Shown in pieces: positions 43,508 through 53,000 of a stretch of 64,000 nt of DNA. How positions within the stretch are numbered: position 1 is the stretch's first letter; every line of letters begins with the position of its first letter. The DNA is from Pseudomonas farsensis. GTDB taxonomy: Bacteria > Pseudomonadota > Gammaproteobacteria > Pseudomonadales > Pseudomonadaceae. Where the stretch lies: assembly GCF_014268805.2 (NCBI RefSeq), contig NZ_JABWRF020000002.1:1060001-1124000 (forward strand). The letters run 5' to 3'. The notes beneath the pieces are model-generated. The model was given only the letters and a program-made list of their open reading frames with translations. It searched no databases and was not told the origin of the DNA. A program made the position numbers and the translations under genes.

Positions 43508-45802
43508 CTAACACTGCCAGTGAGCGTCCACTGCTGCGGCATTGGCCAGGCAGCACCAGCCGTGGCGGGCGCTGATCAGCTGCTGCAACAAAACGTCCAG
43601 AACGTGCTGCTCGGTGTTGAGAATAGACCAGCGAAGAAAGGATAGATCTGAATTGTGTTTCGCGATGTGCGCCTGCCAGGCCCACTCCGCTACCTCGGGG
43701 TTGGCCATGGCGCCTTCGTCGAACTGATCCGCCAACTGCTGGCGCGCGTGGGCGTCGAGCTGGATGCCCTCGCCAAGCAGTTGCAGCAGGTGACTGAGGA
43801 TTTGCGCCGGGCTGGCATGCGGTGACTGCACGCCGAACAGCAGCCCGGCGTGGCCATCGACCTGACGGAAGGCACTGAACACCGCATAGCCCAGTTGCAA
43901 CTCTACCCGCAGGCGCTGGTACACCCGGCCCTGCAGCAAGTGCGCGAGCAGGCGGCCGGGGGCCTGCAACTCAGTTGGCAGCGGGCAGAACAGCAGCAGC
44001 GCAGGTTCGCGGCCTTCGGTCGGCACATGCACCCAGCGCCGGCCTTGGAGGGCAAGCGGCGGCGCAGGCTCGCCGGGCTGGCCCATCAGCCCCTGCAACG
44101 CCCAGCCCAAGGCGCCTAGCTGCTGCTGGCCAAGGCCGCTAGCCAAACCTTGCCAGCAGGCCTGTTGCCACAGGTCGGTCAGCATCGGCTGACCCAGCCG
44201 GCTGCCTGGCTGGGGCTGGTTTTCAGTCGGTTGCAGGGCATCCGGCAACGCCTTGAGCAAGGCCCGCAGCGGGATCAGGGCAGGCTCTGTTGCAGGTTCT
44301 GCATGCCAGTGTTCGGCGGGTGGGTTGCGTAGCAGGGCCAAGGCTTCGCCGAGCAAACGGATGGCTGACCACGGCTGCCCGGCGACGCGCAGTTGCCAGT
44401 GCTCGCCGGCAGCGCTCAGGCCAAGTTGCAACGAAGCGTGTTCGGCGCGGGCCTGGAGAAGTTGCAGGGCGCGTTGCAGAACTGGCAGGCAGTGTTCACG
44501 GGCGGCTGAGGTGATCCGCCAACGTAAGTAGACTGCGGCAAATTCGCGGCTTGCAGGCAGGCTTTCGCTGATGGCAAAGGCAGACGGCAGGGGCGCGCTA
44601 TGGGCGATAGGGGCGGACTGCAGCAAGGGCTCTTCTGCCGGCAACTGCCAGTGGCCGAAGTTGGCATGGGGCAGGTCGCGCAGCAGCGCTTGCAGTGCCG
44701 CCAGGCCTTGGGCGTCGAGCTTCGCAAATGGCAGGCCGGCACTGTCGCGCTGGGCCAGTTCCAGCGCATTCGCCGCCAGTTCCCGGCGCTGTTGCAGGTG
44801 GGCGTAACGCTGGTTGAGTTGTTGCAGGTCTTGCTGGCGCAAGAAGCCCAACCAGCCATGCAGCAGTTTTTCCGCTTCAGCCACGGGGGCCTGTTCTGCC
44901 AGTTGCAGCTTTGGCTGCCAGAGCAGTTGCCCGGCGTACCCGTGCAACACCTGCGCGCTGCATGTACGCAGCCAGCCGCGTTCGCGCAGTGCGCCCAGCC
45001 AAGTGCCGGCGCGCGTATCCAGCAGGTGGCTCAATAGCAGGCCCAGAGCCGGCTCGGCGCCGGGCGGCAGGTTGTCATGGGCGAACAACCATGGCGTCGA
45101 TAACGCTGCATCGAGCAGTGGCGGCGGGGGCTCGCGGAAGACCTCGGGGCCTTGTGCGAATACACCGCCGAACTGCCTGCCGAGCCCTTCAAGTTCGTCC
45201 AGAAACTGTGGGCCTGCCAGGCTCAAGGTGATTTGCGCACCTTGGTAAAAACGCTGATGAAAGCCGCTCAATGCCTGCTGAAAGGCGCTGTCGCCCAACG
45301 CCAAGGTGTAGCGGTTGCCGGCGTGGAAGCCGCTCAGCGGGTGGCGCGGCGACACCTGCTGCAACAATGCGAATTGCTGCTGCGCTTCGGCGTTGCGTGA
45401 CCAGGCGATGAATTCAGCGTGTATCACCTCACGCTCGCGGCGCTGGCGTGGCAGGCTAAGGTCGGGCCTGGCGAGCATCTCGGTCAACCGCTCCAGGCCT
45501 GCAGCCAATGCGGCGGGCGGCACTTCGAAGAAGTAATCGGTGGTGCGCTCGCGGGTGCTGGCATTGACCTGCCCGCCCAAGCCTTGCACGTAGCGCATCA
45601 GGCCGTCTTCGAGCGGGAAACGCGCTGTGCCCAGAAAGAACAGGTGTTCGAGAAAGTGCGCCAGGCCCGGCCATTGCGCCGGGGCGTCGTGGCTGCCGGC
45701 ATTGACGCGCAGCGCTGCCGCTGCGCGCTTGAGGCGCGGGGCATGGCGCAGGGTGAGCTGCAGGCCGTTGTCGAGGCAGAGCGTGCGGGTGGTATCGGGC
45801 AT
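43508..45802 (-). CDS. pqqF: PqqF M16-family zinc peptidase
   Basis: The 764-residue pitrilysin-type protease has the inverted zinc motif HxxEH in HFLEHLFFLGT near residue 48, with the distal Glu further along in the EREVIHAEFIAW region. Later segments carry the inactive C-terminal half of the M16 fold. PqqF releases the cross-linked Glu-Tyr from modified PqqA. It precedes pqqA by 164 bases on the same strand, as in several pseudomonads. Confidence 0.94.
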   Translation of the reverse strand: MPDTTRTLCLDNGLQLTLRHAPRLKRAAAALRVNAGSHDAPAQWPGLAHFLEHLFFLGTARFPLEDGLMRYVQGLGGQVNASTRERTTDYFFEVPPAALAAGLERLTEMLARPDLSLPRQRREREVIHAEFIAWSRNAEAQQQFALLQQVSPRHPLSGFHAGNRYTLALGDSAFQQALSGFHQRFYQGAQITLSLAGPQFLDELEGLGRQFGGVFAQGPEVFREPPPPLLDAALSTPWLFAHDNLPPGAEPALGLLLSHLLDTRAGTWLGALRERGWLRTCSAQVLHGYAGQLLWQPKLQLAEQAPVAEAEKLLHGWLGFLRQQDLQQLNQRYAHLQQRRELAANALELAQRDSAGLPFAKLDAQGLAALQALLRDLPHANFGHWQLPAEEPLLQSAPIAHSAPLPSAFAISESLPASREFAAVYLRWRITSAAREHCLPVLQRALQLLQARAEHASLQLGLSAAGEHWQLRVAGQPWSAIRLLGEALALLRNPPAEHWHAEPATEPALIPLRALLKALPDALQPTENQPQPGSRLGQPMLTDLWQQACWQGLASGLGQQQLGALGWALQGLMGQPGEPAPPLALQGRRWVHVPTEGREPALLLFCPLPTELQAPGRLLAHLLQGRVYQRLRVELQLGYAVFSAFRQVDGHAGLLFGVQSPHASPAQILSHLLQLLGEGIQLDAHARQQLADQFDEGAMANPEVAEWAWQAHIAKHNSDLSFLRWSILNTEQHVLDVLLQQLISARHGWCCLANAAAVDAHWQC

Positions 45803-45839
45803 GGGCGAATGCTAGCGCGCTACGGCAGGCTTGTCTGCG

Positions 45840-46628
45840 TCAGCTTCGGTGCAGGTCCTGGCGCAGGTCTGCCAGGTACGGAAACGCCGCACGGCCTTTG
45901 CGTACCTGCTCGCGGTCAAGGTCAGCCAGCAACTGGCACTCATCGCGCCCCGCCATCGCCAGCAGGCTGCCATCTGGCCCGACAATGCTGCTTTGCCCGC
46001 AGTATTCAAGCTCGGCCTCAGCGCCGCAGTAGTTGGCATATACCAGGTAGCACTGGTTCTCCTGCGCTCGCGAGCGCACGGTTACCTGGCAGACGAAATC
46101 GTACGGCGCCATGTTCGCGGTTGGCACCAGGATCAGCTCGGCACCCGCCAGCGCGAGGCACCGGGCGTTTTCCGGGAACTCGATGTCGTAGCAGATCAGC
46201 ATCCCCACCTTCCAACCGTCCAGGTCGACTACCGGAAAGTGGTCGGGGCCTTGAGTGAACAGGCTGCGGTCGAGTTCGCCGAACAGATGGGTCTTGCGGT
46301 AGTTGCACAGGCTGCGGCCGTGGGCGTCGATCAGTTGCACGCTGTTGTACAACGCGCCCTCCTCGCTGCGCTCGGGGTAGCCGTAGGCGATGGCGATGCC
46401 GTGCGCCTGGGCAATCTCCACCACGCGCATCGCCGCCGGCCCATCGGCAGCCTCGGCCAGGCGGCTGACCTGCGCCTGGCCAATGTTGTAGCCGCTGAGG
46501 AACATCTCCGGGCACACCAGCAAGCCTGCGCCTTCAGCGGCGGCGGCCTGCGCCTGGTGCTGCAGGCGCTCGAGGTTGCCGGGCACATCCAACGGGCCGG
46601 GCGGGCCTTGGTACAGGGCGATGCGCAT
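45840..46628 (-). CDS. davA: 5-aminovaleramide amidohydrolase (nitrilase family)
   Basis: This 262-residue carbon-nitrogen hydrolase starts at ATG 46628 (MRIALYQGPPGPLDV). The catalytic triad is Glu in VCPEMFLSGYN, Lys in YRKTHLFGELDR and Cys in LICYDIEFPENAR. It sits 16 bases after the monooxygenase gene. In P. putida the DavB/DavA pair converts L-lysine to 5-aminovaleramide and then 5-aminovalerate. Assignment rests on order and motifs; indole-acetamide hydrolysis is an alternative for related pairs. Confidence 0.9.
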   Translation of the reverse strand: MRIALYQGPPGPLDVPGNLERLQHQAQAAAAEGAGLLVCPEMFLSGYNIGQAQVSRLAEAADGPAAMRVVEIAQAHGIAIAYGYPERSEEGALYNSVQLIDAHGRSLCNYRKTHLFGELDRSLFTQGPDHFPVVDLDGWKVGMLICYDIEFPENARCLALAGAELILVPTANMAPYDFVCQVTVRSRAQENQCYLVYANYCGAEAELEYCGQSSIVGPDGSLLAMAGRDECQLLADLDREQVRKGRAAFPYLADLRQDLHRS

Positions 46629-46644
46629 GGCGCTGCTCCTTCGT

Positions 46645-48327
46645 TCAGTCGGGCAGGGCAATCGGGCCGAGTTCATCGAACACATCGCCCGGGCCTGGGT
46701 TGTCGGCGTGGGTCTTGCCGCCAAAGTGGGTCATGATACCCCACACCGCATTCAGCGAAGTCTGTACCGCCCCTTCCACCCAGGCCGGGGTCCACGACAC
46801 ATCGTCACCGGCGATGAACATGCCGCGCTGCTCGCTGGGCATGTCCTGCTGCATGAAGTGCGCGTACATGCGCTGGTTATAGCGGTAGTGCCCCGGCAAC
46901 GCGCCCTTGAAGGCGCCGAGGAAGTACGGGTCGGCTTCCCAGGAAATAGTGATCGGGTCGCCGATGATGTGCCCGGCAATGTCGGTTTTCGGGTAGATCT
47001 TCTTCAGCGCATCGAGGGCCAGTTGCACGCGTTTTTCAGTCGGGTGCGGGAGCATCTTCAGGGCATCGCTCATCCACGCGTAGGACAGGCAGATGACGCC
47101 CGGCTTGTCGTCGCCGTTGTCGAACAGGTAAGTGCCACGGGTCAGGCGGTCGGTGAGGGTCATGCTCATCAGGTCGCGGCCGGTCTGCGGGTCTTTGTCC
47201 TTCCAGAACGGGCGGTCGACCATGACGAAGGTCTTCGACGCCTGCATGTAGCGAGTGCGGTCCAGCGCCATCCACATTTTTTGCGAGAACAACGCCTCTT
47301 CACAGTCGATCTGCGTGGTCAGCAGCCAGCTCTGGCAGGTAATCAGCACAGCGGAGTAGTGGCGCGCATCGCCATAGTTGTCGGTCACCGCCAGGCGCCC
47401 GTCGGCGGCGCGGGCAATGCGCTTGACCCCGGTACGCGGCGCGCCGCCATGCAAGCCCTTCAGGCTGGTGCCCGCCGGCCAGTGCGCGCAGCGCTCCGGT
47501 ACATGGCGCCAGATACCCTGCGGCACCTGCTCGACGCCACCGACCACCAGGTGTTGGTGGTCGTCGCAGTTGGTCATCACCACGCGGAAGATTTCCAGCA
47601 TCGAATTAGGGAAGTCCGAGTCCCAGCCCCCGGTGCCGAAGCCCACCTGGCCGAACACCTCGCGGTGCTGGAAGCTCAGCTCGGCGAACGCCCGCGAGCT
47701 TGCGACAAAGTCGTAGAAGGTGCGGTCGTCCCACAGCGGCACCAGCTTGTTCCACAGCTCTTTGAGGCGCGGTACGTCACGGTCGCGGATGGCTTGCTGG
47801 ATATCACCGAACTGCGCCCCGCATTCCAGGGCATCGGCCCAGGCCTCGGCCACTTCGTGGAACAGTTTGGGCAGGTCGGCAGCCTTTTCGGCGTAGTAGG
47901 TCTGGCCTTCCAGGTCGATCACCGTGCTGCCCGAGGCCGGCGTCAGCGGGTTGGGGAAGGGTTTTGTCTCCAGCCCAAGCTTGTCGACGTAGTGATAAAA
48001 GGCGGTGGACGACACCGGAAAGCGCATGCCGCCGAGCTCTGCGACGATGCCATCGGTGCCGTTGAAGGCCTGCGAGCGCAGCCGCCCGCCCAGCTTGGAG
48101 GCCTCGTACACCACAGGCTTGAGGCCCAGCTTCATCAGCTCATAGGCCGCCACCAACCCGGCGATACCGGCGCCGATGATCGCCACTTCTTCGCCATGCT
48201 GGTCGGCCGGGATGCTGCCCAGGCCGGCCGGGTGCTCCAGCCAGTCATCGAAGGCAAAAGGGAAGTCCGGGCCGAAGATGGTGATCGGTTTCTGGCCGTC
48301 GGCGGGATGGCGGTTGTTCTTGTTCAT
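46645..48327 (-). CDS. davB: L-lysine 2-monooxygenase (flavin amine-oxidase fold)
   Basis: The 560-residue flavoprotein has an N-terminal dinucleotide fold VAIIGAGIAGLVAAYELMKLG near residue 50 and a C-terminal FAD contact MFIAGDDVSWTPAWVEGAVQ. This is the tryptophan 2-monooxygenase/lysine monooxygenase group. With the nitrilase-family gene directly downstream it matches davBA of P. putida. The oxidative decarboxylation product would be 5-aminovaleramide. The ATG has AAGGTC six bases upstream. An Lrp-type regulator 0.7 kb upstream, reading in the same direction, is a likely regulator. Confidence 0.92.
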   Translation of the reverse strand: MNKNNRHPADGQKPITIFGPDFPFAFDDWLEHPAGLGSIPADQHGEEVAIIGAGIAGLVAAYELMKLGLKPVVYEASKLGGRLRSQAFNGTDGIVAELGGMRFPVSSTAFYHYVDKLGLETKPFPNPLTPASGSTVIDLEGQTYYAEKAADLPKLFHEVAEAWADALECGAQFGDIQQAIRDRDVPRLKELWNKLVPLWDDRTFYDFVASSRAFAELSFQHREVFGQVGFGTGGWDSDFPNSMLEIFRVVMTNCDDHQHLVVGGVEQVPQGIWRHVPERCAHWPAGTSLKGLHGGAPRTGVKRIARAADGRLAVTDNYGDARHYSAVLITCQSWLLTTQIDCEEALFSQKMWMALDRTRYMQASKTFVMVDRPFWKDKDPQTGRDLMSMTLTDRLTRGTYLFDNGDDKPGVICLSYAWMSDALKMLPHPTEKRVQLALDALKKIYPKTDIAGHIIGDPITISWEADPYFLGAFKGALPGHYRYNQRMYAHFMQQDMPSEQRGMFIAGDDVSWTPAWVEGAVQTSLNAVWGIMTHFGGKTHADNPGPGDVFDELGPIALPD

Positions 48328-48487
48328 AAGTGACCTTGCCAGAGCGGCTACGCGGAACGGAGCCTGAGTATAGGAAATGCCTGGGGGCCATTTTAGAGGG
48401 GGTTGAGGTTCGTAGATAAGGTACAGAGTGTTGACGATATGCAGGTTGTTTCGTCGTTATGGCGGGGTTTTGGTTGAATATGACGGG

Positions 48488-48802
48488 CTAGGCTAAAGAG
48501 GCCAAGTGGTCGACGGTTTCTGGGTACTTTTGTACAAGCCGGATCAGAGCTACGGCCTGGGCATTAGGCTGCGAGCGCCCTTGTTCCCAATTTTCCAACG
48601 TCCTGACATTGGTCCGCAGATATGTGGCGAACACGGCTCGGGACATGTTCAGCCGCTGACGCAGTTCGATGATCTCATTCGCTGCCAGTGGCGCCAGTTC
48701 GGTGAAGGACACGTGGTGAGTACGTAACGTGAGCTTTCCCGCACGCTCATCTGCAAGGGCGTCAAAGCCCTCGGTGAGTTCAGTGAAGATGTTGCGCGGC
48801 AT
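48488..48802 (-). CDS. XRE-family HTH protein, antitoxin-like (NadS/HigA2 type), without an adjacent toxin
   Basis: The 104-residue protein starts at ATG 48802 behind AAGGAG. The C-terminal helix-turn-helix (about residues 47-100) reads ELRQRLNMSRAVFATYLRTN, then VRTLENWEQGRSQPNAQA. The N-terminal part carries FTELTEGFDALADERAGK, common in antitoxins paired with RelE/HigB-type toxins, where the toxin gene comes first. No toxin frame is found in the 250 bases upstream or in the 160 downstream. Its promoter region has a perfect 6-7-6 palindrome (48838-48856), presumably its own operator. Confidence 0.85.
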   Translation of the reverse strand: MPRNIFTELTEGFDALADERAGKLTLRTHHVSFTELAPLAANEIIELRQRLNMSRAVFATYLRTNVRTLENWEQGRSQPNAQAVALIRLVQKYPETVDHLASLA

Positions 48803-48837
48803 TGGTGGTTCTCCTTAGGTATTCGCGCTCTAGAAAG

Positions 48838-48856
48838 TATACGCAGATAACGTATA
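48838..48856. promoter_or_regulatory. Palindromic operator upstream of the HTH gene
   Basis: TATACG-N7-CGTATA is a perfect inverted repeat with its near edge 36 bases upstream of the antitoxin-like start. It fits autorepression by the encoded HTH protein. Confidence 0.65.
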
Positions 48857-49050
48857 TTTTTGAGTCAGACCAGAGATCCGTCAATGGTCGGTTTGACCTC
48901 AGCCTATACCCAGTCGCTTAGGCGCGGGGACCGAGCAGTTGCCAGATGTGTCGTGATTTGCGGTGCCACCATGCTGGCACCGCATACTCAGAAAGTGCTC
49001 GGGGCGGCGGGGGACGTTGCTGCAGAAGGTGTTTGGAGAACTTACGCCAA

Positions 49051-49512
49051 TCAGCCCGGCTGCCCGCGGTCGACTTTGCTGCTGAGGATGATTGAGGTAG
49101 TGGTTTTCTCCACCCCATCCAGGCTGCCGATCTGGTCGAGCAGTTGGTCCAGTTGCTCCGGCGAATCGCTGTGCAACCAGGCCACATAGTCGAATTCGCC
49201 ACTGACCGCGCACAGTTGCTGCACCTGGCCCATGGCGCTCAGGTGGCGGACGATGTCCTTGCCCGAGCGCGGTTGCGCCTTGATCCCGACGTATGCTTGC
49301 AGCCCGCCGCCGATCAGGCGCTGGCCAAGGCGCACGCCGTAGCCAGTAATGACCTTGTGCCGCTCCAGGCGCTCCAGGCGCGAGTTCACCGTGGTGCGGG
49401 CGATGCCTAACTGGCGGGCGAGGGTGGCGACGCTTTCGCGAGCGTTGATTTGCAACAGCGCAATCAGCTGGCGGTCGGTTTCGTCGAGGGCGATGGAGGA
49501 AGTGGCCGGCAT
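49051..49512 (-). CDS. Lrp/AsnC-family transcriptional regulator
   Basis: The 153-residue protein has an N-terminal HTH (about residues 8-60: LDETDRQLIALLQINARESV, LARQLGIARTTVNSRLERLE) and a RAM/ACT-like effector domain (about residues 70-145: GLQAYVGIKAQPRSG, CAVSGEFDYVAWLH). It lies upstream of, and reads in the same direction as, the davBA genes, with the HTH gene between. A lysine- or amino-acid-responsive role is plausible for that neighbourhood but unproven. Confidence 0.92.
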   Translation of the reverse strand: MPATSSIALDETDRQLIALLQINARESVATLARQLGIARTTVNSRLERLERHKVITGYGVRLGQRLIGGGLQAYVGIKAQPRSGKDIVRHLSAMGQVQQLCAVSGEFDYVAWLHSDSPEQLDQLLDQIGSLDGVEKTTTSIILSSKVDRGQPG

Positions 49513-49991
49513 GTCAGGTCCCTTGGGTCGAGGGGCTAGCCTAGTGAAGGCAGGTTGGGGTGTGCAAGGGGGGCAGGGTACTGGCTTTTTATAGCGAGCC
49601 GGTACGACAGGTGGCTGTCACCCGGCACTTTGGGCGATGGCGGGGTTGAACGACACATGAGTCTCAAGGCCTGGTACTGGCGCGGCTGGATCCGCAAGCA
49701 CGGCTGCCGGCGAGTGGACTTCTCAGAGTTTTGCGAGCTGATCTCATCTTATGTGGTCAGCTACGGGACTGTTTTGTTTTTCGAGGGGTTACGTATACGT
49801 TACATACACTTCGTTTTGTTACGTATATAGAACATGGACTACAGGCTTATCACCACCCGCCTTGGTAAGCAAATCCGCCAGCGCCGGCTCGCTCCTGGCA
49901 AGCCATGCTCGCCGTGCTGGCTGCTGTGACTGGGCAGAAGATGTAGGCTTTAAACGACGAAAGCCGCGCAATAGCGCGGCTTCCTGGTATT
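49513..49991. other. Gene-poor region between the Lrp gene and tRNA-Ile
   Basis: This 479-base stretch is AT-richer than its surroundings around 49735-49835. It holds the TTACGTATA repeats (49789-49827) and a 31-codon frame from ATG 49834 (MDYRLITTRLGKQIRQRRLA) that resembles the first helix of an XRE regulator but stops early. A further frame at 49657-49830 has no recognisable domain or ribosome site. It may be the decayed edge of an insertion next to the tRNA gene. Confidence 0.4.
49789..49827. repeat. Direct TTACGTATA repeats with an ACGTATACGT palindrome
   Basis: TTACGTATA occurs at 49789-49797 and again at 49819-49827, 30 bases apart. The first copy is part of the perfect palindrome ACGTATACGT (49791-49800). 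The same CGTATA half-site makes up the operator of the orphan HTH gene at 48838, so they may share a binding protein. Confidence 0.6.
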
Positions 49992-50068
49992 TGGTGGGCC
50001 CACACGGACTCGAACCGTGGACCAAAGGATTATGAGTCCTCTGCTCTAACCAACTGAGCTATAGGCCC
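49992..50068 (-). tRNA. tRNA-Ile(CAU), lysidine-type minor isoleucine tRNA
   Basis: The 77-base cloverleaf reads GGGCCTATAGCTCAG at the 5' end, has a TTCGAGTCC T-arm and an encoded 3' CCA. The anticodon loop CTCATAA gives CAT. The anticodon stem-loop GACTCATAATC matches E. coli ileX rather than methionine tRNAs, so after modification of C34 to lysidine it reads AUA. It lies just downstream of the giant sensor gene, on the other side of a short gap. Confidence 0.92.
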
Positions 50069-50084
50069 TCAGAGGTGGCCCGGA

Positions 50085-53000
50085 TTATAACGATGGTTTC
50101 GATACCGTGCCATCTGAAAGATCCGATAGTGCTATGCGCAGGAAGGTCGCGGCGAATTCTTGCGGGGGCAGGGGCAGGCTGACGATGTAGCCCTGGATCT
50201 GCTCGCAGCCCTCGGCGGCGAGGAAGCGTTGCTGGGCCTGGTTCTCTACACCTTCGGCAATGATGGTCAGTTGCATGCTGCGGCCCAGCGCAATGATCGC
50301 CCTGGCGATGGCGGCGTCGTGCGGGTCGTCCGGCAGGCCGCGGATGAACGACTGGTCGATCTTGAGGATGTCCAGCGGCAGGCGCTTGAGGTAGCTGAGC
50401 GAGGAATAGCCGGTGCCGAAGTCGTCGATGGCCAGTTGGACGCCAAGCTGCTTGAGCTGGTGCAACACGCTCAAGGCTTCTTCGGCCTGGCTCATGATGA
50501 AGTTCTCGGTAATCTCCAGTTGCAAATCACCGGCCTTGAGCTGGTAGGTCTTGAGCAGTTGCTCGATGCGTCTGGCCAGGTTTGGCTGGCGCAGCTGCGC
50601 GCCGGCCAGGTTGATCGACAGCGGGCCGAAGGCTTGGTAGCTGCGCTTCCACTGGTGCATCTGGCGGCAGGCCTGCTCCAGTACCCAGTCGCCCAGTTGC
50701 AGGATGGTGCCGTTTTCTTCGGCCAGGTGGATGAAGCGCTCTGGCGGCACTTCGCCGAAGGTGGGGTGGGTCCAGCGCACCAAGGCTTCGGCGCCCACCA
50801 GGCTTTGCGTCTTGAGGCTGAACTTGGGCTGGTAGCACAGGCTCAGTTCGTTGCGCTCGATGGCGCGGCGCAGTTCGTGTTCCAGGGCAATACGCTCGCT
50901 GGCTTGGGCGGTGAGGTCGCGGGTGTAGGCTTCGACGCGGTTACGGCCCTTGGCCTTGGAGCGGTACATGGCGGCGTCGGCGTTGCGGATCAACGTGGCG
51001 GTGTCGCTGCCGTCCTGTGGATAAAGGCTGATGCCGATGCTGGCACTGGTGAAGAATTCGTGCTCGCCGGCCTGGAACGGGGCGTTGAAGCAGGTCAGCA
51101 GTTTATTGGCGATGGCGCTGGCATCGCTGGGTTTGTGCAGGCCCGGCAGCAGGATGATGAACTCGTCGCCGCCCAGGCGGGCCACGGTATCGACGTCGCG
51201 CACCTGCTCTTTGAGCCGCTGGGCGATGCCTTTGAGCAGCAGGTCGCCAACTGGGTGACCGAGGCTGTCGTTGATGTGTTTGAAGCGGTCAAGGTCAAGG
51301 AACAGCACCGCGCCCTGGCGGTTGGACAGCTGGGCGCAGCTGAGCGCGGCCTGCAGGCGCGTTTCGAACAGGGTGCGGTTGGGCAGGCCGGTGAGTGGGT
51401 CGTGGTGGGCCTGGTAGTCGAGTTTGGCCTGGGCGTGCTTGAGGCTGGAGATGTCGGCGAATACGGCGACGAAGTGCGTGATTTCGCGCTCGTTGTTACG
51501 CACGGCGCTGATGGTCAGCCAGCCGGGGTAGAGTTCGCCATTCTTGCGCTTGTTGAAGATCTCGCCCTGCCAATGGCCTTCGGCGGTTAATTGATGCCAC
51601 ATGGCGGCGTAGAAGGCGCTGTCGTGCTGGCCCGAAGCTAGCAGGCGTGGAGTTTGGCCCAAGGCTTCGATTTCGCTGTAGCCGGTGATCTCGCTGAACG
51701 CCCGGTTGACCGCGCTGATGCGCTGGTCGGTGTCGGTGATCAGTACCCCTTCGGCGGTATTTTCGAACACGGTCGCGGCCAGTTGCAGTTTTTCCTGCAT
51801 CAGGTGGCGCTCGGTGATGTCGCGGGCGATGGTCAGCATGCAGTCCACCCCGCCGATGGGCAGTGGGCGCGCGGACAGTTCGCACAATCGGATCTGGCCG
51901 TCGCTGCGGCGGATGTGGCAACTGAGGTCGCGCACGAAGCCGTCGCGCTTGAGTTTCTCGACCAGGCGCCGGCGCTCGCTGAGGTCGACCCAGATGCCCA
52001 GGTCCAGCGCGGTCTGTTCGCCGCCGGGGTTGATGTCGTAGCCGGTCAGGCGGCAGAAGCCTTCGTTTACCTCCAGCAGCAGGCCGTCGCTCTGGCGCGA
52101 CAGCAGCAGGCCGTCGGGGGAGGCGTGGAAGGCCTTGGCGAATTTCTCTTCGGAGGTTTGCAGCTGCTGCTGGGTTTCTTTCAGTTGCGTGATGTCGCGC
52201 ACCGCAACTACCAGCGCCAGGGTGCCATCGAGGTGGAAGGTCTCGGCGCTGGTCAGGCCGGTAAAAAGCTGGCCGTTGCTGCGTTTGAAGGTCATTTCCA
52301 TGTTGCGGATGCCACCGCGCTGCAAGCGCTCCAGCAGCCCAGGGCCGTGCCCTTGCGCGCCCCACAGGCCCAGTTCGGTGGCGGTACGGCCCAGCACCTC
52401 GGCGGGGCCCAGGCCAATTTGCTCTTCGAACGCTTCGTTGACTTCCAGCAGGCAGCCGTCGCTGTGGCGGGCAATGACCAGGATGTCCGGGCACTGCTGG
52501 AACACCGAGGCGAACTTCTGCTGTGACAGGCGCAGGGCTTCTTCGGTGTTCTTGGTTTCGCTGATGTCGATCATCAGGCCGCGCATCAGCGGCTTGTGGC
52601 CGTGTTCGATCATGCTGACGATGTTGCGCACCCACAGCGGCTGGCCGTCGGCGCGGATGACTCGGTAGTCCAGGCTGTGATCGCGCCCGGCTGCTGTTTC
52701 GCTCTCGCAGTAAGCCTGCGCCCACAGCGCGTCTTGCGGGTGCAGGATGCCGCGCCAGAAACCGGGCTTGAGCCATTCGACCAGCGGGTAGCCGAGCAGG
52801 TCTTCGGCGTGCGGCGAGACGTAGCTGTAGGTGAAGTCGCTGGCGTCGGCTTCCCAGGCGATGGCTGACAGGCTCTCGATCAGGCCGCGGTAGTGGTACT
52901 CGCTGCTGCGCAGCTCCTGCTCCAGGGCAATACGCCGGGAAATCTCCGAGCTGAGCCTGCGGTTGATGCGGATCACCACGGCCAGAACGGTCATCAGCAG

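Noticed and set aside
46576..48333. 585-codon plus-strand frame opposite davB
   Set aside because: Antisense shadow; the minus strand has a clear FAD-binding motif and family length.
48860..49189. Possible toxin gene upstream of the antitoxin-like HTH gene
   Set aside because: The only frame there is on the opposite strand, overlaps the Lrp gene and shows no RelE/HigB features.
49992..50068. Reading the CAT-anticodon tRNA as tRNA-Met
   Set aside because: The anticodon stem-loop GACTCATAATC matches the minor isoleucine tRNA (ileX type), not elongator or initiator methionine tRNAs.
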